A DNA stretch of 29,836 nucleotides from assembly GCA_964364855.1 (NCBI GenBank), contig CAYINU010000013.1, positions 1-29,836 of the forward strand, given 5' to 3'. The stretch comes from CAYINU01 sp964364855. GTDB taxonomy: Bacteria; Margulisbacteria; Marinamargulisbacteria; CAYINU01. Position 1 is the first letter of the stretch, and the number at the start of each line of letters is the position of its first letter. The translations under genes and the position numbers were made by a program. This document shows, in pieces, positions 6,580 through 16,000 of the stretch. The notes beneath the pieces are model-generated. The model saw only the letters and a program-made list of their open reading frames with translations, had not been told where the DNA came from and did no database searches.

Positions 6580-8662
6580 ATGATCAATATGATGAATTCC
6601 TTGTCGGGACGTTCGGGTCTAGGGGCTGGAATACCTACCGCTCGCGTGGCCCCGGCGTCTACTCCACCGCCAGTTGCCCAGTCGGCTGCTGCACCCCAAT
6701 ACCCGCCCCAAGCTGGTTTTCCACCGCCGCCAGGTACCTATTGGCCGTGGNNNNNNNNNNNNNNNNNNNNNNNNNNNNNNNNNNNNNNNNNNNNNNNNNN
6801 NNNNNNNNNNNNNNNNNNNNNNNNNNNNNNNNNNNNNNNNNNNNNNNNNNCCCGGGTATCTGCCATTACCGGCAGGCGCTCATTACGCTCCACCGCCAGT
6901 TGCCCTGCCTTCTTGGCAGCCGGGACCACCGCCGGCTGCTACACCCCAATACCCGCCCCAAGCTGGTTTTCCACCGCCGTGGCCCGGGTATCTGCCATTA
7001 CCGGCAGGCGCTCATTACGCTCCACCGCCAGTTGCCCCGCCTTCTTGGCAGCCGGGACCACCGCCGGCTGCTGCACCCCAATACCCGCCCCCCGGCCCCG
7101 GGTACGAGTTCGCCCCAGCCAGCGCGACTGAGTTGGAGGCGCTGCAGGCGTCCTCCAAAGCCGCTGCCGAGAGACGGGCTGCGTACGCAAAAACCATCGC
7201 CATGATCCCGACATGGGCAACGGCGATGGATCCTGACGGGGCGAAGGTGGCCCAGCGTGCACAGCTTTTTTGCGATAAGATGAACGAAATCTGCAAGTAC
7301 TGGATGATTCCCCCTTTAGTCAGAATGGACGCCGTTGTCGACACATCTAGAAAGCCGCCAAAGCCGCTGCTTTTGCCAGTAACCCCGTCCACTGTCCAAA
7401 CCTTTGCGGTCGGCGACCCTCACGGTGACATGAACCATCTGCTAATGCTTTTATTGGGAAGCGGTATAGCCGAATTCGCAATGCCCGAAGATCCTCTGTG
7501 TTACTACGATATCGTGAAACGGGCGCGGGTGAATTGGAAAGACGTGGACGGCGACCCAACACGCTATCGGTTGATTCCCAACCTGCGGTTGCGCCCAGTT
7601 CCGGAGGGTCCATGTAAGGAGATCATTGTTCTGGGGGACATCTTGGATCGCGGTGGATTTTCCGACGAGTGCTTGTGTCTGCTAGCGGCGTTGGCCCAAG
7701 AAGCGGCGTCGTCAGGGCAGAAATACCCGCAGGTTCGTTTGCTGTTCGGCGACCATGAAATGACCGCTCTTTCCGCAGAGCCGAATGTTACACCTAACTA
7801 TAAAAACACCCGGTGCGTGTGTCCGCCGGCGATTTTCGATCAAGAAGCGGTTGGCTCGCTGCTACGCTATGCCATTTCGCAAGGGTGGATGACCTATGCA
7901 TATGTGGCCGAGAATGGCATTGTGTATTCCCATTCGTTTTTCACCCGGGCATTCATGGCAGAAAGCGCCAGGTTGCTTCGCTGCTCCGATACGCAGCAAT
8001 CGGATGTCTTCAAGAAGGTAATGAGCTCGAGGAACCCAGAGACTATCGCAGCATATATGGAATTTCTGAGTACCTACAAATGTCCGCCTGCCGATACTCC
8101 GGACTCGAACTACGATACCGCGGTAAGAGAGGTGATTAATTATTTTAATTGTTGTCTTGTGAACGCGGCTGAACTCATTGAAAGTGTCAAAGACAACGCG
8201 AGCCGGTTGGCGGAAGTACAAGCCGCGGTAGAGACGCTTCTGATGTTCGATCTTGGCACCGAGGAGCATCGCCCCCCCATCATGGCTCGCTTCGAGGAAC
8301 CGGTGGTGCCACTGCGGGCGCAGGTGGTGGGTCACACCAGATTGGAAAAGCATCTGCCAGCCACCGCCGCCGATCTCGACCAGAAGGCAAAGGAACAGTA
8401 TGAAGAATCGGGCGACCCTTTTGTCTCGCATATCGACCCCAGCGCACAACACCTGTTGGTGGACATGCAATCGTCGCACGGGTATAACCCGGATGGTTTC
8501 AGCTATCCGCGGATGGTACGTATCCAACCGACTGGCGAGGTTTGTGTGGGCATGCTGTGGTTAGAAGATGGCCAGCCGGTACCGTCGGCATTTCGATTTT
8601 CTAAAGAGTGGGATTCGACCGGCCTCCACCCGGAGGATGAGTGGCGTTGGATGCGCAAATAA
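6580..8662 (+). CDS. PPP-type metallophosphatase with proline-rich repeat arm (spans assembly gap)
   Basis: A single gene is interrupted by the N gap. It starts at ATG 6580 behind GGGGAG at 6567-6572, runs in frame to 6750, and resumes in frame with a codon beginning at 6851. The N-terminal arm is Pro/Ala/Gln/Tyr-rich with a 44-residue repeat. The catalytic domain has the phosphoprotein phosphatase signatures: GDPHGD (bases near 7412), GDILDRG (near 7634), GDHE in place of GNHE (near 7748), the histidine of VYSHSF (near 7925) and VGHT (near 8326), matching the metal ligands and final histidine of PPP enzymes. The Asn-to-Asp change in GNHE is unusual. The architecture suggests a host-directed protein phosphatase, but secretion is only inferred. 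No signal peptide or membrane helix is seen. A 120-bp piece of the upstream cupin gene follows it. Confidence 0.8.
6751..6850. other. Assembly gap (100 N) inside tandem repeat
   Basis: Exactly 100 N, a conventional placeholder for a gap of unknown size. A complete codon ends at 6750 and another begins at 6851, so the true missing length should be a multiple of three if the gene is intact, which 100 is not. The gap falls in near-identical 132-bp repeats, the likely reason the assembly broke. Confidence 0.97.
6851..7091 (+). repeat. 132-bp in-frame tandem repeat encoding a 44-residue Pro-rich unit
   Basis: A copy runs from 6851 to 6982 and the next from 6983 to about 7091, differing at only a few bases. 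The unit encodes PGYLPLPAGAHY, APPPVAxPSWQPGPPPAA and PQYPPQAGFPPPW. A partial third copy lies before the gap (6661-6728). Near-identity at the nucleotide level implies recent expansion. Confidence 0.9.
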
Positions 8663-8700
8663 TTAAGGTTATTAATGGCAACATTCGGGACCCTCTTCCC

Positions 8701-8823
8701 GAAGCCCTACACCGCATCGCCAACCCCACCGCCGATCCCGTCGTCCTCATCGAAGTCCAGCTAGGCACCTACTTCGGCGAAGACGACATTGTGCGCATCG
8801 AGGACGACTATCGGCGGAGTTAG
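8701..8823 (+). pseudogene. Truncated second copy of the cupin isomerase 3' end
   Basis: Bases 8701-8820 align with 6361-6480 without gaps. The first 62 bases are identical and the last 58 differ at about 12 positions, many synonymous. The fragment encodes EALHRIANPTADPVVLIEVQ and continues GTYFGEDDIVRIEDDYRRS to a stop at 8821. It has no own start codon and lacks the first two-thirds of the domain. It directly follows the phosphatase gene, so the two partial copies flank that gene as a direct repeat. Confidence 0.85.
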
Positions 8824-8827
8824 TTAG

Positions 8828-9211
8828 TTATCCTTTTAGGCGATACGGTTCTCGGACATCCGGAAATTTTTTGGGAGAAAAATCTGCCGTGTTGCGTGTT
8901 ACCAGAAGACATTGGTTTGCCCGGGCTGTTGCCAGGATAATCGCGTTCGGTAATTTCAATCCGAATTGCTGCCGAAGCTCCACAGCTGCAAGCGAAATAT
9001 TTTCGTCTATTTCAATCACGGCAAAAATCTGAAAAAACGAAAACACGGCTTTTCTTACATCGGTTGTCTTCGCTCCCACCAGGATTTCCATCCATGTTAT
9101 TCGGCTAATCAGACGCTTTTGATAACGTGAAATTTCGGTGGCCGCCTTTCGTTCACCATTAAGGTAGTCAACGAGAATATTCGTTTCAAAAACAGCTTTC
9201 ACAGACACCAT
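8828..9211 (-). CDS. PIN-domain toxin-like protein (VapC family), active site altered
   Basis: This 127-residue protein has the PIN fold of VapC ribonuclease toxins: FETNILVDYL at the N-terminus, ITWMEILVGA, FGLKLPNAIILATA and LVTRNTADF. In active members these four blocks carry Asp, Glu, Asp and Asp that bind magnesium. Here they are Glu9, Glu42, Asn89 and Asp110, so two of four are substituted. The protein is probably weak or inactive as an RNase (inference). Its ATG lies 13 nt inside the end of the ribbon-helix-helix antitoxin gene, the usual antitoxin-then-toxin order with translational coupling. Confidence 0.85.
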   Translation of the reverse strand: MVSVKAVFETNILVDYLNGERKAATEISRYQKRLISRITWMEILVGAKTTDVRKAVFSFFQIFAVIEIDENISLAAVELRQQFGLKLPNAIILATARANQCLLVTRNTADFSPKKFPDVREPYRLKG

Positions 9212-9426
9212 TCGTCACGCAATCGGGACTGAAACTGAAGGGCATCAACTTTTTGATCTTTCCAGCCTCCGAACCCAGGCAAAGCCTCAATTTTGGAATT
9301 GGAATAGGCTTTCAAAAAGAAATCCACTGCCCTCCGAATCAATTCCGTACGAGAAACATGCTCCTCGCTACGGATAAAATCCAAAGCCGCCATCTGATTC
9401 TCGGACAAACTAATAATCGTTTTCAT
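9199..9426 (-). CDS. Ribbon-helix-helix antitoxin (VapB/CopG-like)
   Basis: The 75-residue protein starts at MKTIISLSENQMAALDFIR and continues VSRTELIRRAVDFFLKAY, a beta strand plus two helices of the ribbon-helix-helix DNA-binding fold. The C-terminal part (GFGGWKDQKVDALQFQSRLRDEW) is the toxin-binding tail. I start it at ATG 9426; the longer frame to 9465 would begin inside the promoter. It lies immediately downstream of two palindromic sites and overlaps the PIN gene, so it most likely represses its own operon. Confidence 0.82.
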   Translation of the reverse strand: MKTIISLSENQMAALDFIRSEEHVSRTELIRRAVDFFLKAYSNSKIEALPGFGGWKDQKVDALQFQSRLRDEWCL

Positions 9427-9465
9427 ATATCTAGATATGATATCTAGATATCTTTCTGATGACAA
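9427..9465 (-). promoter_or_regulatory. Promoter with two tandem palindromic operators for the VapB/VapC-like pair
   Basis: On the minus strand a -35 box TTGTCA (9465-9460) and a -10 box TATCAT (9442-9437) are separated by 17 bp. Two perfect 12-bp palindromes ATATCTAGATAT occupy 9427-9438 and 9440-9451, one base apart, covering the -10 box. This is the arrangement expected for cooperative binding of ribbon-helix-helix dimers. The -10 box ends only about 10 bases before the ATG at 9426, so the transcript would have almost no leader. Confidence 0.8.
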
Positions 9466-9478
9466 GCACGCCTCCCTA

Positions 9479-9712
9479 TCAGCGAGGACTCATTTCACCA
9501 AGGCAATGTCTTTTATACCATGGGGAATCCTCTTGAGATGCCGCCAAAAGAGAGGCCTTATAGCCGGAAATGCCTTGCAAATACAGGGTTTCCTGAATGG
9601 ATTCCCAATCATCCAAAGGCAACACCACCACTGCCCCATGTTTGCCCCTAATTTGTAGGGGCTCATGACTATCCGCTACCGTCTGAATAGCGGTATAGAG
9701 TCTCAAATGCAT
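9479..9712 (-). CDS. YefM/Phd-like antitoxin without partner toxin
   Basis: The 77-residue protein matches the YefM/Phd antitoxin core: HEPLQIRGKHGAVVVLPLDDWESIQETLYL, followed by a short acidic/charged tail. The N-terminus before it (MHLRLYTAIQTVAD) is a little shorter than is usual, so the gene may be 5'-trimmed, or the start may be an unusual codon upstream. No RelE/YoeB-type toxin follows; the next gene in the same direction is another antitoxin. It lies 25 bp after the FitA-like frame. Confidence 0.75.
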   Translation of the reverse strand: MHLRLYTAIQTVADSHEPLQIRGKHGAVVVLPLDDWESIQETLYLQGISGYKASLLAASQEDSPWYKRHCLGEMSPR

Positions 9713-9737
9713 TGCCTGACGATTAATGAGATGGGGT

Positions 9738-10013
9738 TTAGATTTTCTGAGACAGTTTCAATAATTTAGAATCCACGGTTAACAGAATTGATCTGTCCTC
9801 GCGAATCCATTTCACAGGGTCAGACCACCTTTTTGGCTTGCCTACCCCCGACTTCTTTTGCCAATCCTTCAGCAAGGATGCGCGTCGTTGGCGTGGGGAT
9901 ATTTCCATTTCAAGCCCCCGGGCAATTACCACGACCGCTTCTTGCGCTAAGCTCCGATGCTCTTTCTTGGCAAGCAGTTTAATTTGCATATTTTTGCAAC
10001 CTAAGTACGTCAA
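9738..10013 (-). CDS. FitA-like antitoxin remnant, N-terminally truncated
   Basis: The stretch QIKLLAKKEHRSLAQEAVVVIARGLE is the helix-helix part of FitA/VapB-type antitoxins paired with PIN toxins, and DPVKWIREDRS is the typical C-terminal toxin-contact segment. The first beta strand expected before it (about 12 residues) is missing. The available starts are a TTG at 10013 or the internal ATG at 9989. The 5' end abuts the end of the giant gene (27 bp away), so its original start and promoter may have been lost. The tail after the RED motif (SILLTVDSKLLKLSQKI) could be the start of a PIN-like strand joined by deletion, but this is uncertain. Confidence 0.6.
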   Translation of the reverse strand: MTYLGCKNMQIKLLAKKEHRSLAQEAVVVIARGLEMEISPRQRRASLLKDWQKKSGVGKPKRWSDPVKWIREDRSILLTVDSKLLKLSQKI

Positions 10014-10040
10014 GAAGACAACATCTGATAATTATCTAAG

Positions 10041-13000
10041 CTATAATCCATCTTTCAAAATCCCCAATCGCCGGGCAGCAGTTTTCAATCTATTGATTTG
10101 CCCTGTATTCAGCTGTCCCCAGCCACTGTTTAATTGTTTCAATCCGGCAGCAGCTTCAATACGTTGTCGGATCTGATTTGTTTTACCCGTTTTTCCCGCT
10201 CCCATTACGTCTAACCAAGTTGAATAGATCGGTCCCACATAAGGTGGAAAAGGAGATTTCGACCCCGACAACGGCAAAGCTACAGGCACAGCTGGCGCAG
10301 GTCTATCGGCAGGAGTTGGGAGGGGGCGAACACTTCTTTCTGCTTCTTTGGGACGAGCTAGAGGCGGAGAAGCAGGTGTGCCAACCGGCTGCTCAAATTG
10401 CACAGAGGGCTTTCTTGTTATTTCTTCTGACAGTCTCAGAAGTTCGTCTGTAGATAAAGCTGCATACCGTTGTGCAGCGGGAGGAGGAGATGCAAACCTC
10501 ATACGAAGCTGCATCACATGTTCAGAGATTGTGTGAGCTTCGCGGTCTAACCCTGAGATACTAAAACTTATTTGGGATGATAGAAGGTTTCTAAATTTTT
10601 CCTCAAAAAAATCTAAGGCCACGTTGGCTGCAACTTTATCATCCATGCGTGCAATTTTTTCTAGCTCTAGAATAGCAAGCAATCCGCGCTCTGTTTCATC
10701 ATCTTTCGACCGCGCAATCACCCCTACCGTATCGTCCGCAGGGAACTCAACACGCTTTCGCAAAGGACGCGGGCTCAGTACCCCACCAGTCGCACCTGCA
10801 GCTGCATCCGTGGCTGGCGGCGAAGACGGAGCAGCAGAGATTGGTTTACGAGGAGACAGGGACTGAACAACCTCATCGACGGAAGGGAGAGGCGGGGTTG
10901 GGGGCAACGGTAGGTTGTCATTAACATCTACCCCTACATCACTTTGGGAAACAGGAGACGCCGTTTGAGTACGGGAATTATCCAGCTCGGTATCTGATTC
11001 GTCAAGCGGCTTAGTTGGCGCAACCGGCGGTGGGGGTAGAGGTGGTGGCGGTGGCAGAGGAATTGGAGACGCTGTTTCTGTCCGGGAGCCATCGCCGTTC
11101 AACTCATCCAGTAGTTCAAGGGAGGAAAGAGGAGGAGGAGGAGGAGGAGGAGTTAAGCCAACCTGAAGGTTGCGGGGAGAGTCAGTGCGAGGGGGCATTC
11201 CAGACTCAACTTGGCCTCGCAACGACATGTCGGTTACCGCTGCGCTAGCTGCCGCGGCTGCACCAGCTGTAGCACCACTAAGCGATTGCTTGCGGGCGAC
11301 GGGAGACACTTTAGGCGTGTCTGGATCTAGTTGTCCCGTGAACTCAGGTAAAGGCTCATGCGGAGATGATGGTGGCGGAGGGGGTTGTAGCCCCGATACT
11401 ACCGCACTTGCAGCGGCCGCGGTCGCCTCGTCGTTTAACGAAACATCCCTTTTGTGAAGGGGAAACGGTCTCAAACCGCGAAGAGGGGTTGTAGGGCGAG
11501 GGGTTGTAGGGCGAGGGGTTGTACCCCGATCTACCAGATTTAAAGGATTTAGCCGACTATTCGTATCGGATGCATTGGATGCTGAACGAAAGCGAGTCGG
11601 AGTACTACCAACACGAAGACCCCCAACCGCCGCGTCAGTCGCGGCCAAGCTGGATACATGAAGCGGTTGCGGAACGGTTGAAGTTTGTAGCAAGACTCTT
11701 CCCTCGGGTCTTTGAGGATGTTGACCATGCCAAACGCGAACGCTCTCTTTCATACGTTCATATTCACTTCGAATCTGCTCTTTTACTTTCGGTTCCAGGC
11801 CATCGGATTGGTATAACGCTTTATACTTCGCACGCAGATCTGGCCAAAGTAGGATAATTTCGCCACGAACCACGTCCACATTGTCTGGGGATGAGGTAGT
11901 GCTACTTAAAACCCGGGATAATTGTTCTTCACTCTTTTTAAGAGTGGTCATGTCGATCTGAAATTCCACAAATTGACTCACCGCACGTAACAAAGCACCC
12001 CAAGTAAGACTATCTGGGCGTGTGATTGTCGCCCATAATGCACCCGGCAGCCGAAGATCAGCGGGGATGGGGGTCTCTGTAACTATTGGTTCCTGCTTTA
12101 ATAAATCTAAAGAGTCACGCAATCCGTCCAAAGCACCATCGGCGACTTTCATTGCCAATCCTGCCAACGCAGCATATCCAGTACTGCGCAGTTCCAACCT
12201 ACTACGGGCCTCGTCAAATGAAAAGGCAGCGGTATTCATCTTTAAGTCAATCAGCAGCTGCTGCTTTTGATCAAATTCTTTCAGGGTTCCGGCCATATCT
12301 GCCATGGTCATGTGGTCCAAATTCAGCATTCGAGTCCAGTCCAAAATCAAGGTCCCTACTTTTTCTCGAATCTTACCCAACAACAGACCGACCTGATCAC
12401 CCAATTCCCGTACTACCGGAATAGCGTAGGGTTTAGAATCAGACCCAAGCACATCAATTTCAGAGGATAAGCGAGAAACCGCGTCGTAAATCACAACCAG
12501 TTCATCCAAATCAGCGGGTTGGTGGTCATTACGAACAACCCCCTCGTACACAGCTCTCGATTCCGCAATGGTCTGTTGTTTAACTTGAAATGCAACGTAG
12601 CCCGCCAGCCGTTGCGCCACCACATCCACGGTTGCCGTCGCGCCATCTCCTTCGCCCGTGTCACGTAGTGCGGGGGGAATCGGAACGCGCAGTTCAGGAT
12701 CAGCAATTGAACTAAGAAAACGCAGTTGTTCTAGGATTATCTTCAGATCGGCTTCTTCCAGAGCCTGCGAGCTAAGACGATGCATATTAACCGCAACCCC
12801 AACTTCAGCAAATTGCGTGAGAGCCGCTTTCCAAAAATCGGGGTCTAGGCCCTTAAATTTCCGGACATTCTGATGTATGAGATCGATTAATTCTGCGATT
12901 TTTTGGTACTGTTCTATACGATTTTCTTGAAAATACATGTCTTGTAGGGATTTTATTTCTTTCCATACTCCACGAGCAGAATGCCGGGCCTCGTGACCGT

Positions 13001-16000
13001 CACACACCAATAGGGCTCGATTGAGAACTTCGTCAAGAGGACGTGGATTCGTATCGGGGAATCTCAATTTGTCGAAAGTCGGAACCACAAAATCAGATGG
13101 AAATGCTGCTGATAGTACTTGCATTTGTGCGATTCGCGAATGTGCTTGTTGTAACGGAGTACCTGAATCACGGAACGAGAATTCTAATATGGCTTCAATT
13201 TCATTCGAAATTCGGCGAGCAAAAAGGACTGGCATTTGTGCGATTCGATCATGTTGCTCTTGTAAGGGTAAGCGAGACATGGCCATGCGTTCAAGCAATG
13301 CCTGTCGATCTCTAAAAAGAGATCGGATTTCTGTGACCAAAGCATCAGGCACCTCGTCGGATTTGAGCGATCGCCATGAAGATCCTATTGTGTCTAAGCG
13401 ATCCTGTAGCGCAGAAGCGTCCTTTTTAAAAGTCTTCTTGAGAATCTTCTCCTCAGAGAATTGTCTTAAGCGCGCCATCAACATATTTCCCGTGGCAGTC
13501 GACTCGTCGTTCTCTCCGGTCAACCGTAGTGCGTCGGGAACCGTCAATGCGGCATCCGGTGTAACTGCTACAAGGGTTTCTAATTTCAACATTTGTTCTT
13601 TAATAGAAGCAACGTCCGCATCAAATGCTTGCGCATCTGAGGTATCGATTAAAGACAGGGAACGGATAATTCGATCAAACTGTTTTTCAATGATATCAGA
13701 CAATCTTGACTGGCAGGCGACCTTTAACAAGGCAACGATATCTCTATACGTTAAAGTATCAGAATTTCGGGCCATATCCTGCTGGACCTGCAATAATTCT
13801 GGTGTTAGAGAAACGGTGTAAAGCGTATTTTCAATACCATCCATATCCCTTTCGAGTCTGCTTATCGTACCCAAAACCGCGCTGAAATCAGGATCATCCC
13901 TTCTTAGGTCACCTAGAATTTGGCTAAATTCATTGTCAACATAATCCGTTTGCTTCCTGCGGAGCGTGCTCACCCAAGATCCATCTTCTACCAATGCACG
14001 GAGCGCCTTATCATAGGGCTCCCAGTCGACTTGCTGTCTATCCAAAAAAACCGTCATGGGGCGTCTCTGTGAGTCCCTGTATTTCCCAATAAATTGCTTC
14101 CATTGATCTGCATCACCCGGCTGATATTGATATTCTGTTGTCTGATGGAGCCGATTCAAAAACGCCGCATACTGGATCTGGCCGGTGTGATAGCGGTACA
14201 TGGCGGACAACATGGTGCCACGTAATGCAGCCAGATCTTTTTGATTTTGACGCAATATATCGCGGGCAGTGGGCGGCAGGGACAGCCACAAGCGGTTTAG
14301 CTTGTGGTACGTTTTGGTAAGTTCTTCAAACCGGGCCAGCCACTGCGTTACCGTGTCAGAGGATGGGGTTTTCGACTCAATATTTTGTACCTCATCAACC
14401 AACTTTCGCGTATCGACTTGCAACTGTTTCACAACGGACTGGTCCAATTTGACTTGGGCATCGGCAATCTGTTTCAGAAGAGTATTCAAGTTAACCTTTT
14501 CTATTTGTACGCCCGAAGTTTCAAGAGCCAAAGGTTTTTCAGAAAGAGCAGCTGCTGCGGCTGCTGCAACACCCACAGTAGATGGTGAAGGTTTGGAGAC
14601 CGCTACATCGTAGGTCAAAGATCTCTGATCTCGATACGGGATATTTTGCTCCAAGACAAAGAAGTCGCGGGCCAGTTCAGCCGTGGCCTCGATGCGCGCT
14701 TGTGGGGTTTTATAGGCCGTTTTTTCAATTTCTGCTTGGCGATCACGAAGGGCCGTCCATTCGCGGTGCGCCGCACGGACGAAGGAGGCAAGTTCAAGGG
14801 GATCTTTATCATTTCTCTTAACCACCGCGGCCATCCCTGTTCGGATAGGCCCTGTACTTGTAGGGACATCCACTGAAGCATTCACCGGAGTAGCCGGCCT
14901 AGGCGCAGCCCTTTCTCCTGAGCTAGCCGCTGCGGCCGCGGCTGCTGCGGCCACCGCACCCTCCTGAAGTGGAGGAAATTCATCTCCAGAATCTAAAGGT
15001 GAGGGTTGTAGTGGTTTCGGAGGCACGTCTACTACTTGATCGACCAAGACATCCACAGGTAATGCAGCGCGAGGTGTCGAGACCCCTGTAGGTGCAGCGT
15101 CCCTAGCCCCTGTGGGGGAGCCATCCGGCACAACGGGATCAAAATGATCTGCGTCAGATCCGGCTCTATCGCGACGCTCCGAAGCGGCAGCTGCCGCCGC
15201 TGCAGCCGCACCGGTCGACGTAGTTTCGGACAGCGGCAAGGGCCGAGCGGTCGGCGGGTCTACCGTGTCATCTACCGATAGCGCGGTAAACTTCAGCCGC
15301 ATGGACTCCGCCTGGCGGTGCAGGGCCCATACATGGTCAACCGGCTCTGCACCGTTTACCGCCGATTCCAGAGCTTGGGCAAGTCTGGCGGGAAGCGCTT
15401 CTATAACACCTGCGATGCGGCGATGCAGACTCTCGATTATTTTGTCGGCATCAAAGGGGTCCTTCCCTTTCAGAATGGCAAGGGGCTCAGCCAGAGTTTT
15501 GGCATCGCGACGTAGTTTGGCCAGCAAATCGATGGCCCGGGACAGCGAGTGGGCGATATAATCAAAGCGCAACTCACCCAGCTTGGGTTTTTCTGTTGCC
15601 TTCAAGAAAGACTGAATCTGATTTTCAATCCCCTGAAGGTGCTGCTTGACGGCAGTGGAAACAGAGTCACTGCAGGTGGTTACTTGCCGACGCAGGATCC
15701 ACCGTTGTGGGCGATTGATACCCGGCCAAGGCGCTGTTGGGTGCAGCATACCGCCCAAATAGCCGCCAACACTCTCTTGTGCTCCTTCCGCAATACCGGC
15801 TCCGACCCACGTGTTTTGCTGTTGATAGAGCTTATAAATGGCCTCGGCGGTTCTGGCACTCTCCACTCGGGATTGCAAGTCAGAAATCCGGGCTCTGGCC
15901 ACGTCATAAAGGGCCTTCTCACAGGCCTCTCGTGTGCTATTCCACCGCGCCGTTTGGGCTGTCAGGCGAGAAAGGCGAGCCGCTTGGGCTGGCGTTAGAG

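Noticed and set aside
6851..7131. Continuation of the first reading frame past the assembly gap (Arg/Ser-rich)
   Set aside because: The repeat and the phosphatase are read in the other frame after the gap; the apparent frame change is caused by the arbitrary 100-N filler.
8684..8703. Hairpin TTCGGGA / TCCCGAA after the phosphatase gene as a rho-independent terminator
   Set aside because: No T-run follows, and the right arm runs into the duplicated cupin fragment.
10150..10240. GAGKTGKT near the C-terminus of the giant protein, which fits the P-loop consensus
   Set aside because: It is not preceded by a hydrophobic strand and no Walker B or nucleotide-binding fold follows; only about 50 residues remain. 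Most likely chance.
11519..11857. 112-codon plus-strand open frame in the giant gene
   Set aside because: Its protein-like look follows from the antisense of the Pro/Ser-rich coding strand; no start signals and no family.
13021..13821. 266-codon plus-strand open frame antisense to the giant gene
   Set aside because: Ser/Arg/Cys-rich composition typical of a shadow frame, no ribosome site, no recognisable domain.
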